From: Theocolax elegans
Taxonomy: Eukaryota > Arthropoda > Insecta > Hymenoptera > Cerocephalidae
Direction: 5' to 3'
Assembly (NCBI GenBank): GCA_026168455.1
Contig: CM047426.1
Location: 59,852,896 to 59,916,895, forward strand
DNA length: 64,000 nucleotides
Shown: positions 9,740-20,973 of the stretch, piece after piece
Position numbering within the stretch: position 1 is the first letter of the stretch
How the letters are laid out: each line of letters begins with the position of its first letter
Notes under the pieces: generated by a model
The model's database searches: none
The model's input: the letters and a program-made list of their open reading frames with translations, nothing else
What the model was told of the DNA's origin: nothing
Made by a program: the position numbers and the translations under genes

Positions 9740-10113
9740 AAGCCGCGGTGGCTCATGGGTAGAGATCCCGAATCTCACACCGAGAGTCGTGGGTTCGATC
9801 CCAGACGTGTACCTCTGAAAATTTTTTCATGTGCATTCTTCGAACACCGCGACTCAGTGGCTCGGCGTGTCACTATAATGTGACGCCAGTTCAGGTGCGC
9901 GTGCGTTTCGTGCACTTGTCAGTGCATGAGAGGCACGGACATCTGAACTATAGGGAACGTTAGGGACGCGAAGATGTAAAGAGGATCGTGGTGGTTCCAT
10001 CGGGAGGACAGGAAACTGTAATTATTAGACTAATTACAGTGACCGATGATATCTTCCGATGGACACAAGCACCACTGTTTTAACTACATGTGCTTTATGT
10101 GGTATTATAGTTA
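9740..10113 (+). mobile_element. tRNA-derived SINE
   Basis: The head (9741-9812) has pol III internal promoter boxes: an A-box-like TGGCTCATGGG from 9749 and a B box GGTTCGATCCC at 9792-9802, with tRNA-like spacing. The acceptor stem does not pair as in a real tRNA, and a non-tRNA body with a short AT-rich tail follows to about 10113. The end position is approximate. Confidence 0.65.
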
Positions 10114-10670
10114 ATAGAAATTTTTATTCTTTCTAACAATCAATTAATCATAATTTTGTATCAAGCATTATTTACTGATGTTTTCATAATTATTTATAAC
10201 TTTTAAATTAAAAAATACTAGCCAAAATGCTCGCTTCGCTCGTAGTTAAATAGTATTGTTAACATAATAATTCTTTACCATCAAATTACATGTAATGTAA
10301 TGTTCAAAAAATTATTTTTTAAAAACTATTTAGTAAAATAATTTATAGTACTAGTAATTAAATAAATATTACAATTATATTATTTGTTGGGATAAATCCG
10401 TAATAATTAATAGAAGAATGATCATTTTTACTATTTATATCATTAACAATTTTTGTTATTCCCAATAATTAATTCTAATATTATTATTTACATTAATACC
10501 TGATAAACTTTATATAATTCATAATAGATCGATTCATATTAATAAATTATTAATTATAACAATCCAATTAGAATTTAAAATACCACATTTACTAGGATGA
10601 CAAATATTAGAAGTTCAAATAGAAATAACGATTTGTTTTTACAATTTTTGATATATTGTTTACTTGTATA
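10114..10670. other. AT-rich spacer, no gene seen
   Basis: About 560 bases of A/T-rich DNA with no open frame, promoter or repeat that I can name. Confidence 0.5.
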
Positions 10671-12324
10671 TGGGTGGTTCTCTGTGACATCGAAGATGAA
10701 AAAAATAAATATTGCTATAACTGTGGGAATATGTTTTAGAGGTATCCAGTAGTTCTCCTGAATTTTTTCAGATTTTTTCTGGGCCATTATTTTAAGTTAC
10801 AGAGAGTCAAAGTTGACATTTTAGCACTTTTTTGCATTATATGCCCATATTCATGAATTTTTAGCTCCCAGGGGATGCATTTTTCACTAAAAACATAAGT
10901 ATGACTTTTTTTGTAAAATTTTCCGAACTTTTCATTAAAAATACTTTTAAAGACATAAATGTATGCTGTCACACTCTTGTAAGACATTTAAACCTTAAAT
11001 AGTAAAAAACAGCAATTCTGCTCCGGACTCTGGTAACCTAATACTGACTAAAAGATGTCTTTTTATAGTCACAAACTGCCTAAAAATTTCCAGAGTGGGT
11101 CTAAATCATTAAGATCATTTATGGTCAAAATATCCGGGAAAAGTGCCCGAAATATTAATAGAAATGTATATTTGTTGCCTTATAACGATGAATCTAGTAG
11201 CATGATCATTGCAAAAAAATGTATGCACTTACCTTGGGATGGCAGAAAAGTATCTCCACTTGTTTCAGTATCTATCTAATCCCCTGTAAGCTGCTAAAAA
11301 TACAAATATTATTATAAAATTATAAAAAATTATTTTTTAAACATTTATAATGCTGGATTTTTAGTTCTACATCCCTTACAAGAATTATAATACTAATATG
11401 AAGGATTACTATAAAAGTATCAACATTATTATTATTATTATTCAGCAATACATTGTTTAGATTTCACAAACTTGTCACTGTCACGTTATCATATTATTCA
11501 TTATAATTATATATCCGATTTATTTATATATCTTTTGTATTAAATACGTATATTCAGTTATTTTAATAATGATGTTTATATATTTATAGTAATCCTTCAG
11601 ATTAGTATTATAATTCTTGTAAGGGATGTAAAACTAAAAATTCAGCATTATAAATGTACAAAAATTAATTTTTTACATTTGTATAAAAATATTTGTATTT
11701 TTAGCAGCTTACAGGGGATTAGATGGATACTGAAACAAGTGAAGATACTTTTCTACCACTCCAAGGTAAGTGCACAAATTTTTTTGCAATGATCATGCTA
11801 ATAGATTCATCGTTATAAGGCAACAAATATACATTTCTATTAATATTTCGGGCACTTTTCCCGGATATTTTGACCATAAGTGATCTTAATGATTTAGACC
11901 CACTCTGGAAATTTTTAGGCAGTTTCTGACTATAAAAAGACATCTTTTAGACAGTATTAGGTTACCAGAGTCCGGAGCAGAATTGCTGATTTTTACTATT
12001 TAAGGTTTAAATGGCTTACAAGAGTGTGACAGCATACATTTATGTCTTTAAAAGTATTTTTAATGAAAAGTTCGGAAAATTTTACAAAAAAAGTCATACT
12101 TATGTTTTTAGTGAAAAATGCATCCCCTGGGAGCTAAAAATTCATGAATATGGGCATATAATGCAAAAAAGTGCTAAAATGTCAACTTTGACTCTCTGTA
12201 ACTTAAAATAATGGCCCAGAAAAAATCTGAAAAAATTCAGGAGAACTACTGGATACCTCTAAAACATATTCCCACAGTTATAGCAATATTTATTTTTTTC
12301 ATCTTCGATGTCACAGAGAACCAC

Positions 12325-12327
<3 letters not shown>
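10671..12327. mobile_element. Foldback/long-TIR element, copy 1 (1657 bp)
   Basis: It begins TGGGTGGTTCTCTGTGAC at 10671 and ends with the reverse complement at 12327. The arms are about 740 bp each (10671 to about 11414 and about 11583 to 12327) around an AT-rich centre of about 170 bp. Both ends abut TA-repeat DNA, suggesting a TA target. A second copy of exactly the same length lies at 56045-57701. The arms contain a recurring 74-codon open frame, but its differences among the four arms are mostly amino-acid-changing, so I treat it as non-coding. No transposase is encoded. Confidence 0.85.

Positions 12328-12360
<33 letters not shown>
12328..12360. repeat. TA microsatellite
   Basis: A run of TA dinucleotides directly at the right end of the foldback element. 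Confidence 0.9.
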
Positions 12361-12362
<2 letters not shown>

Positions 12363-12795
12363 CCATTAAAAAATCTCACTGGAGATCTCAGATCATATCC
12401 CAGGTAAGATGTCATACCAAAAACTCATTTCAGCAATTTTTCGTTCATTACACGTTTTAAACCTTCTTATGTCGATTGTTAACTTATTTAAGTGGGCATC
12501 ATACTCAATTACAAATACAAATTTCGCACCAGAAAATAGCAGACGAAAAAACAACTATACTTATAACAATTAATAAAAACAAATTTACGCAAAAACAGGA
12601 GTTAGTTGCCCTCCGTTATGTAATTATCAATCATTTTACAAAGCTTCAAGTTATTATAACAACATGTCGCCGAGAAAACCTTGAAAAATGCAATATTCTT
12701 ATAATTTCTAATATGAAAAATAAAATTCAACTCTTCAGACATTTTCGAAATTTCAATGATAACAGCTTCAGCCCGGATTTAAACCGGGACCTAGC
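12361..12795. other. Unassigned spacer
   Basis: There is an open frame from 12476 into the CT repeat, but it has no domain and its second half is translated satellite. I see no gene here. Confidence 0.4.
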
Positions 12796-13423
12796 TCTTA
12801 CTCTCGCACTCTATTACTCTAACTTTCGTTTTCTCTCTATCTCTCATTCTCTCTATCTCTCTCTCTCTATCTCTCATTCTCTCTCTCATTCTCTCTCTCT
12901 CCCTTACACAGACTCTCATTCTGACTCATTCTCACTCTCGCACTCCTTCACTCTCCCTCATTCTTACTCGCTCAGTACCTCTCGTTCTCTGTCTCTATCT
13001 TTCATTCTCTCTCTCACTCGCTCTCTCTCTCATCTTCTCTGAGAGATAGAGAGAGAATGAAAGAGAGAGAGAATAAGAGAGATAGAATGAAAGATAGCGG
13101 AAAAGAGAGAGAGAATAAGAGAGAGAATGATATATAGAGAGAAAGAGAGAGAATAAGAGAGAGTGAATGAAAGATAGAGAGAAAGAGAGAGAATAAGAGA
13201 GAGTGAATAAAAGATAGAGTGAATAAAAGATAGAGTGAAAGAGAGAGAGAATAAGAAAGAGTGAATGGGAGATAGAGAGCGAGAGCGAGAGTGAGAGAGA
13301 GAGTGATAGGGTGCGAGAGTGGGAGCGAGTAATAATGAGGGACTGTGAGAGGGAGAGAGTGAGTAAGAATGAGGGAGTGTGAGGGAGAGAGAGGGAGAGT
13401 TAGGGAGACAGAGAGAGAGAGTG
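12796..13423. repeat. CT-to-GA satellite with strand switch
   Basis: Positions 12796-13038 are CT-rich on the plus strand (CTCTCATTCTCT-type units). At about 13039 the sequence switches to GA-rich (GAGAGAATGAAAG-type units), the reverse complement of the same motif, so the join can fold into a hairpin. The block with GATAGGGTGCGAGAGTGGG at 13305 is a signature unit shared with the arrays at 19.6-22.1 kb. Confidence 0.9.
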
Positions 13424-13619
13424 ATTGATTGATTGAAAAGTATTTATTAATGCCTAAGTTGAGTTCAACCTTAAGGCAAGTGAAAAATTATACATAATTG
13501 TTTAACAATGCAAATTAGGTACAAATTATAAAATATGCAATACAAATTAGTCGCAGACTAGCAATTTATGCGCAATAGAATTAACAATATAAAAAACAAA
13601 ATAATATAGAAAACAAAGG

Positions 13620-14804
13620 TTAAAAAGAATCAAAATTTAACAAATAAGTATATAATCGGTTTTTAAAAATTACTAAACTAGGGCTTAAACGTAACTCTGC
13701 TGGTAACGAATCCCATAAATCCATCGCCTTAACAGTGAAAGAATTTTTATAGGTACACGTATTGGTTAAGGGACGCTCAAAGCATGTATTTTTAGTACGC
13801 TCAGAGCGACGAAGTTCACTGTTAGGCGGGGGTAAAAAGGCGAATAGATAGTCGGGTTTCTTGGTAGTGAGAACCTGGTATACTAAAGTACCTAAAAAAT
13901 ACTGGCGTCTAGAATGTACAGATAACCAGTTAAGTTTAGCATAAAACGGCATTAACCTAGCATCTTTTCTCAGACGAAAGATGTATCTTACACACGTGTT
14001 TAGTAATCGTTGAAGCTTAACATTTAAGTAATCAGGCAAATCAATATAGACGATAGAAGCGTAATCGAAATGGGGCAATACTAGTGCCGTGACTAGCATC
14101 TTTCTGAAGGTGTACGAAAGAAAGTTTCCCTTATTTCGTAACTTATGGAGTACACCATGCACACGGGTAATAATATTCGAAACTTGGGAACTCCATTGAA
14201 GGTTTTCGTTCATTATGATGCCTAGATTACGTGTAGAAGTGACTAGATCAATCTTATGGCCACCAATAATAATGGGCGGTAACTGATCGCAGTTTATAAA
14301 CCTAAGCTGTTGGGGTGAACCAATAAACATAGCTTTAGTTTTGCTGTAATTCAAGTCTAAACCATACATCAGAGCCCAATTTACTATCCTAGATCCATCT
14401 TGCATAAGCCTATTAATAGCCGTGGTACACTCACTGGGCTTTACATGAAGGTACAATTGCAAATCGTCAGCAAACAGAAGACCCTTAGTAAACTTAAGCT
14501 CATTCAAAATCGAATTAATAAAAATAAGGAAAATAATAGGTCCAGGTGTTGATCCCTGAGGTACTCCAGAAGTAGTATTAATATATTGCGAAGAAACACC
14601 ATTAAGATCAATGACAGCCTGGGTACGCCCGGTAAGATAAGAGTGAAGCCACTCGATAACATCATTAGCGAAATTAAGATTCTTGAGCATACGGAGAAGT
14701 TCAAAATGATTTAACGTATCGAAGGCTTTCCTAAAATCAAAAAGAATGAGAAGAGTAATCAGCCCTTGATCGATACCCAACCGTATATCTTCAGTAAGCT
14801 TCAA
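13620..14804 (-). pseudogene. LINE 1 ORF2, C-terminal RT part
   Basis: This is the distal RT and thumb region of the LINE 1 polymerase. It carries LFDFRKAFDTL (motif A, catalytic Asp kept), SGVPQGSTPGP (motif B) and LLFADDLQLYLH (motif C, both Asp kept), followed by the usual C-terminal helical region with FDYASIVY. It is separated from the endonuclease-RT half (14801-16432) by a one-base frameshift at about 14801-14804, inside the sequence just before motif A. Otherwise it is open for 394 codons, so the lesion is recent relative to other elements here. Confidence 0.9.
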
Positions 14805-16495
14805 CAGGTAGTTTGAGTACTGAACGCACTACGAAACCCAGATTGATACGGAGATAAAATATTGTTTGACTCAAGATGAAAGGTGATTTGTTGGGTTACC
14901 AACTTATCAAAGACCTTAGCAAAGTGCGGTAAATTTGCAATTGGCCTAGTGTTTGAAGGTGACAGTGGCTTAGGAATTTTATTAAGGGGAATAATCGAAG
15001 CTGCTTTCCAAATATGAGGGTATCTACCTGTCGACAAAGAAAGATTAAATAAAGCAGTTAGTGATGGGGTGATAACATCAAAAACATCCTTAAAATAAGA
15101 TAAAGAGAGACCGTCTGAACTACGACTTCTAGCCTTAGGATGACAAGAAATAAGTGCATTTTTTACTTGATCAGAAGATATGGGATCAAATGTGAAGAGT
15201 GGGTAAGAATGTGTAGGAAGCAGTCTCAAAATATCTTGTAATTGATCAGAGGTACAGCTCGGGTGACGACTGTTAACTACTGAATAATGTTGAATTAATT
15301 CATCAGCTGTAAAGAACTTCAATGGAGAATTCGATGTGTCTCTGGTGATCCCTATTTTACTTAGCAACCGCCAATATTGTGACTGATCAGAGAGACCAGA
15401 AAGTGACTGTTCATAAAATGAATCACGTGCTGACTTAAGCTCATGTTTAAGCAGTCTTCGAATATTTTTATATTGATTTAGTAACACTGGATCACAGCGC
15501 CTTTTAGCTCTTTTATATAAACGATCACGTGATTTTAATTTAAGCCTAAGTTCAGGGGTAAGCCAAGGAGCAGAACGTTGTCGAACCTGTTTGGTTGTGA
15601 AAGGTGCATACTTATCAAGATTAACAATAAATATACTACGGAGAAGAGCAAGATAAGAGTCGACATTATGTGATTCAAAAGATGTAGCACACGCTACATT
15701 TAGATCAGAAGTAATAGAATTAGCAAATAATGAAGACGAAAAATTTGAAAAGTCACGAAATGTATAGATCTTCTGTTCAGAAATCTGAGATATCTTAAAA
15801 TCAATAATAATATAGTCATGTCCATTTATGAAAGGACTATGAGACTGTTTTGATGAACTAATTTTATTCTCTGAATCGACAAGAATGACATCAAGCCATG
15901 TGTCAGTCTCATCCCTGTGATGCGTAGCTTTAAAGGGCACTATATAATACAAATTTTCAGAAATTAATTCCTTGAAGTGGGTACTGTAGTAATCATCAAC
16001 AAGTAAATTTGAATTAAAATCGCCAGCAATAATTACATTTTTATATAGATGTGAGCGATCCTGCAGAGCATTAAAGAATTTACTAAGGACATTACCCTTT
16101 GGTCTTCTATATACAGAGGCAAAAAGAATTTTAGAATTATGTAAAGACAACTCTAGAATCAAATACTCTGTTTCATTAATAGAGTTAATTTGAGGAGCTT
16201 CTAGTATTTTAATACCAATGCCATCACGCAGGTAGCATGCCACACCGCCTCCTTGGATATATTCCCTTTTACCAGTAATTGAGGTTAAACCACGATCATT
16301 GCGAACTAGCGTATAATTTGGTATGTTGTAGGTTGAATTTGGACGGTTGGGAGTTAACCAAGATTCAGAAATGGACAAGACATCGACATTTTCAGTGTTG
16401 AGAAAAAATTCAATTTCAGCTAGATGATTCATGATAGAATTTGCATTTATTTGAGCGACGCGTAGAACAGAATTACAACTAGATTTTAAATTATT
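14801..16495 (-). pseudogene. LINE 1 ORF2, endonuclease and N-terminal RT part
   Basis: The 543-codon frame from 16432 encodes an AP-like endonuclease (ISESWLTPN, VIIAGDFNSN, NGHDYIIIDF), which would nick target DNA, then a linker and RT finger motifs (TRPIANLPHFAKVFDKLV, YQSGFRSAFST). The frame is open upstream of the first ATG to a TGA at 16517-16519, so the true start may lie earlier, around a VAQINANSI segment typical of endonuclease N-termini. It ends at the frameshift near 14801. Motifs are seen directly; the reaction is known for the family. Confidence 0.9.
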
Positions 16496-16516
16496 ACAAT
16501 AAGGTTGGGCAGGCAG

Positions 16517-16816
16517 TCATGATAACTTATCGAGATCAGCCGAAGTGATGATTTGGGTACGTTCAGATTTATCATCCTTGCGAACATAAAGTTTACCTTC
16601 ACGAGTCCAAATGTACTTATAATTTAACGGCTCGAGTTTGCTTTTGGCGAGTAGACGCAAATCATGAATAGTGGGGGGTAACATTTCATATAGACTAATA
16701 TGTTTGCTAGCGAGATTACCTGAGTTATTAACAATTTTACCAAACGTGATAACACCGAATTTGCGCTTGGTCTCCAGAACAAAGTTACGAGTCTCTGCAG
16801 ATTTAAATCTAATTAT
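16517..16816 (-). pseudogene. LINE 1 ORF1 C-terminal fragment (baculovirus FP25K-like domain)
   Basis: About 100 codons precede ORF2, with ISLYEMLPPTIHDLRLLAK, YKYIWTREGKLYVRKDD and a SADLDKL end. This resembles the FP25K-like C-terminal domain often found in ORF1 of arthropod LINEs, where the upstream part is usually a coiled coil. It ends at a TGA (16517-16519) that is in frame with ORF2. The 5' part has been lost at the satellite junction. The domain call is from pattern recognition. Confidence 0.6.
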
Positions 16817-16818
16817 AA

Positions 16819-17020
16819 AGAGTGAGGGAGAGAGATAGAGAATGGGTAAGAGATTGAGAGGGAGAGAATGAGATACATAAAGAGAAAGAATGAGAGATAA
16901 AGAGATAGAAAGAGAGAGAGAATCAGATAGATAAAGAGAGAGAATAAGAGATAAAGAGAGATAGAGAGAGAGAATGATAGATGGAAGGAGAGATAGAGAG
17001 AGAATGATAGATGGAGAGAG
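16819..17020. repeat. GA satellite block between LINE 1 and LINE 2
   Basis: GAGAGAATGAGATA-type units continue the same array as in the flanks. They begin with the GTGAGGGAGAGAGATAGAG segment that follows the signature unit elsewhere. Confidence 0.9.
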
Positions 17021-17033
17021 ATTGATTGATTGA

Positions 17034-17388
17034 TGTATTTATTGAGTAGTTGGGGCTACGCCCCGTATACACAGCGATAGGTTATGAAAACGCATAATAA
17101 AATCAAATAATGTGTTACAAAGCAAATTAAAATACAAGTATAGCAAAAAAAAAATAAATAAATAACGCATTAAATATAAACAAAATAAATTAATATAAAA
17201 TAACATAATAAATAAAAATCTCAATAACAATGTAACAACGTAAATAAAATAAAAATAAACATAACAAGTAATAATTAAAAATATAATAACAATAATACAA
17301 TAACAATATCAGGCAAAGCTTATGCATAAGGCAAAAAACGCTAAAACGCTAAAACGCAAAAACGCTAAAACGGTAAGACGCAAAAACG
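17034..17388 (-). other. LINE 2 3' untranslated region
   Basis: A-rich on the plus strand, with short AAACGCTAAAACG repeats at 17335-17395. No open frame of interest. Confidence 0.6.
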
Positions 17389-18942
17389 CTAAAACGCTGG
17401 CAAGGGAGGGCAGATGATGCTCTCGCGACAGACTCTCAGCTCCCATGCCTGTCGATCAAGCTCGTGAAGATGTGTCAAGAGGGATGATTTAAACGAGGAC
17501 AATGCTAAGGGATCAAAATCAGTGATAGGCAGATGATTAATGAGTTTAGTGGCTGTGATGACATACGAATTGTTTAAAGCTTCTATTCTGGGAGGAAGAA
17601 AGGAAAGGGAAACAGGAGGGTGACGTGAGGATGATCGAACAGAAAGATGATTATTAGATCTTAATGTGAAATGTGAGGCTAAGTATGTGGGCGAATTATG
17701 AGCTATGATATTATAGGCACATGACCCAATGAAAAATGCTCTTCTAAGTTCAACCGACAGCCACCCCAATTCAAGACGAAACGGAGTCACATGACCTCTC
17801 CATAGTATGTTGCCCCACACAAAGCGGACACATGCATTCAAAAGTCGTTGTAGCTTTAAATTCTTAGAATTATCCAGATTATCATATACAGCGCAGGCGT
17901 AGTCAAAGTGAGGGAAAACCAGAGTTTCCACCAAGTATTTTCTAGTCTGACGTCAGAGAGCACGCTTTAAAAAGCGAAGTGAGTACAATACATGGTGAAC
18001 TCTTTGTGAGATTGACGCCACCTGTCTTGACCAATCAAGCGATGGTGAGATCCACAACCCCAAAGACTTAATCTCATCTGTATAACTCACGAAATCCTCG
18101 CCGATCTTTACTCTAAGAGCAGTGTGAAGGTCAATCCTAGAAATGAAGGCCTGACTACCCAGGATCATCACTCTAGTCTTATCAAGGTTTAGTTTAAGAC
18201 CATTTGCTGTTGCCCAATTATAGACAGCATTAGCGTCCTCAGAAATATAATTCACACCATGGGCCAGATCAGCAAGATAACAGGAGTGATAAAATTGTGT
18301 ATCTTCCGCAAAAATCATGTGTTTAGAGTGCTTTAATACTAGTGGTAGATCATAAATAAAAACAGAGAATAATAAAGGACCCAAAACACTCCCCTGAGGA
18401 ACGCCACGAGATGTTTCACGCCAAGATGAACAAACCCCCTCCTCGTCAACAATAGCCTGGGAGCGTCCCGAAAGATAATGATAAAACCAGTGAAAAACAG
18501 AGTCAGAACATCCCATTGATCGCAATTTATATAACAGGAGAGGGTGAGGTACTGAGTCGAATGCCTTAGCGAAATTAAACAAGAAAAGTAAAGTAATCTT
18601 CCGACTATCAATAGCTCTCCGAACATCATCCAAGACGCCTAGCAATGCAGTTTGCGTACTATGGCCTCTACGAAAACCAGCTTGTCTTTCAATAAAAAGA
18701 TTATTTGCCTCAACAAAACGTGACAGTTGGTCGTGGACCAACTTTTCAAGCAATTTCGAGATTTCACATAGTTTAGCTATGGGTCTAGTTTCCGAAGGCG
18801 AGATCATCCTATTCGACTTAGTCAAAGGAAGAGACAATGATTTCTTCCATGAGTCAGGATAGTACCCCAACGAGAGCAATTCGTTGAATATAAAGACTAG
18901 ATGAGGAATGATATGAGGTGTAAGAAGTTTAATCATGGGCAC
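17389..18942 (-). pseudogene. LINE 2 reverse transcriptase, catalytically dead
   Basis: Two frames cover the RT: 17953-18942 (329 codons) with RPIAKLCEISKLLEKLV, FNFAKAFDSV and SRGVPQGSVLGPLLFS, and 17389-17934 with the C-terminal FDYACAVYD region. In motif A the expected catalytic Asp is Asn (FNFAKAF), and in motif C the pair FADD is FAED. Both changes would abolish polymerase activity. A stop and frame change near 17940 separate the two frames. The endonuclease is absent, removed by 5' truncation. Confidence 0.88.
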
Positions 18943-18988
18943 TGAAATACCATCAGGACCAGTAGACTTACAGGAGGCGTTGTTGATT

Positions 18989-19822
18989 TAGAGAGAGAGA
19001 GAGAGGGGGGGAGAGAGAGAGGGGGGGAGAGAGATAGAGAGACAGAATAAAAGATAGAGATTGAAAGATAGAGTGAAAGAAAGAAAGAATAAGAGAAAGA
19101 ATGAAAGATAGAGAGAAAGAGAGAGAGAATAAGAGAGAGAGAATGTAAGAGATAAATAGAGAAAATGAGAGATAAAGAGATAGAGAGAGAGAGAGAGAAC
19201 GAGATAGATAAGCAGAGAGATTGAGAGATAAAGATATATATATATAGAGAGAGAGAGAATGAGATATAAAGAGAGAGAGAGTGATAGATGGAAGGAGAGA
19301 TAGAGAGAGAATAATAGACGGAGAGAGAGAGAATGAGAGATAAAGAGAGAGAGAGAGAATAAGATAGAGAGATAGACAGAGAGAATAAGATAGAGAGATA
19401 GAAAGAGAAAATGATAGATGGAAGGAGAGACAGAGAGAGAATGAAAGATAGAAAGAAAGAGAGAGCGAACAAGAGAGAGAATGAAAGATAGGAAGAAAGA
19501 GAGAGAATTAGAGAGAGTGAATGAAAGATAGAGAGAAAGAGAGAGAATAAGAGAGAGTGAATGGATAGATAGAGAAAGAGGGAGAGAATAAGAAAGAGTG
19601 AATGGGCGATAGGGAGCGCGAGCGAGAATGAGAGAAAGAGTGATAGGGTGCGAGAGTGGGAGCGAGTAATAATGAGGGACTGTGAGAGGGAGAGAGTGAG
19701 TAAGAGTGAGGGAGTGTGAGGGAGAGAGAGGGAGAGTTAGGGAGACAGAGAGAGAGTGAGGGAGAGAGATAGAGAATGGGTATGAATTGAGAGGGAGAGA
19801 TGAGATAGATAAGAGAGAGAAT

Positions 19823-19854
<32 letters not shown>

Positions 19855-20250
19855 ATAAGAGAGATAGAATGAAAGATAGCGGAAAAGAGAGAGAGAATAA
19901 GAGAGAGAATGATAGATAGAGAGAAAGAAAGAGAATAAGAGAGAGTGAATGAAAGATAGGAGAAAAGAGAGAGAAAGAGAGAGTGAATAAAAGAGAGAGA
20001 AAGAGAGAGAGAATAAGAAAGAGTGAATGGAGATAGAGAGCGAGAGCGAGAATGAAGAGAGAGAGTGATAGGGTGCGAGAGTGGGAGCGAGTAATAATGA
20101 GGGACTGTGAGAGGGAGAGAGTGAGTAAGAGTGAGGGGAGTGTGAGGGAGAGAGAGGGAGAGTTAGGGAGACAGAGAGAGAGTGAGGGAGAGAGATAGAG
20201 AATGGGTATGAGATTGAGAGGGAGAGATGAGATAGATAAAGAGAGAGAAT

Positions 20251-20284
<34 letters not shown>

Positions 20285-20941
20285 ATAAGAGAGATAGAAT
20301 GAAAGATAGCGGAAAAGAGAGAGAGAATAAGAGAGAGAATGATAGATAGAGAGAAAGAAAGAGAATAAGAGAGAGTGAATGAAAGATAGAGAGAAAGAGA
20401 GAGAAAAGAGAGAGTGAATAAAAGATAGAGAGAAAGAGAGAGAGAATAAGAAAGAGTGAATGGGAGATAGAGAGCGAGAGCGAGAATGAGAGAGAGAGTG
20501 ATAGGGTGCGAGAGTGGGAGCGAGTAATAATGAGGAACTGTGAGAGGGAGACAGTGAGTAAGGATGAGGGAGTGTGAGGGAGAGAGAGGGAGAGTTAGGG
20601 AGACAGAGAGAGAGTGAGGGAGAGAGATAGAGAATGGGTATGAGATTGAGAGGGAGAGATGAGATAGATAAAGAGAGAGAATGAGAGATAAAGAGATAGA
20701 AAGAGAGAGAGAATCAGATAGAGAGATACAGAGATAGAAAGAGAGAGAGAATCAGATAGAGAGATAAAGAGATAGAAAGAGAGAGAGGGAATCAGATAGA
20801 GAGATTAAGAGTTAGAAAGAGTGAGAGAATCAGATAGAGAGATAAAGAGATAGAAAGAGAGAGAGAATCAGATAGAGAGATAGAGAGAGAAAATGATGTA
20901 TGGAAGGAGAGTCAGAAAGAGAATAATAGATGGAGAGAGAA

Positions 20942-20973
<32 letters not shown>

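Larger units (their letters stand above)
13424..16818 (-). mobile_element. LINE 1: 5'-truncated non-LTR retrotransposon in the GA satellite
   Basis: The order on the minus strand is ORF1 C-terminus, AP-type endonuclease, reverse transcriptase, then a 3' end with ATCA/TTGA tandem repeats (13424-13436). Both sides are GA satellite. Joining the flanks reproduces the satellite unit found at 19.74 kb, with a short GAGTGA-like duplication, so the insertion site is clear. The 5' truncation is near 16818. A CR1/L2-like or Jockey-group affiliation is suggested by the lack of RNase H and the microsatellite-like 3' tail, but is not proven. Confidence 0.85.
17021..18988 (-). mobile_element. LINE 2: 5'-truncated non-LTR retrotransposon in the GA satellite
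   Basis: On the minus strand an RT domain is followed by a 3' end near 17021-17033 with ATTG/ATCA repeats like those of LINE 1. The 5' truncation at about 18988 is directly against GA satellite. It is a relative of LINE 1 (same 3' tail type, similar RT) but clearly diverged from it. Confidence 0.85.

Noticed and set aside
9740..9812. Functional tRNA gene
   Set aside because: Promoter boxes are present, but stems do not close and a long body follows, so it is a SINE head. The same applies to the other tRNA-like heads at 27971, 29661, 31112 and 31424.
11055..12211. Small genes in the foldback arms (74- and 66-codon frames, also at 56110-57317)
   Set aside because: Mirror-image copies differing mainly at amino-acid-changing positions, with no domain; treated as non-coding arm sequence.
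12476..13042. 188-codon open frame
   Set aside because: Its second half is translated CT satellite and the first half has no recognisable domain.
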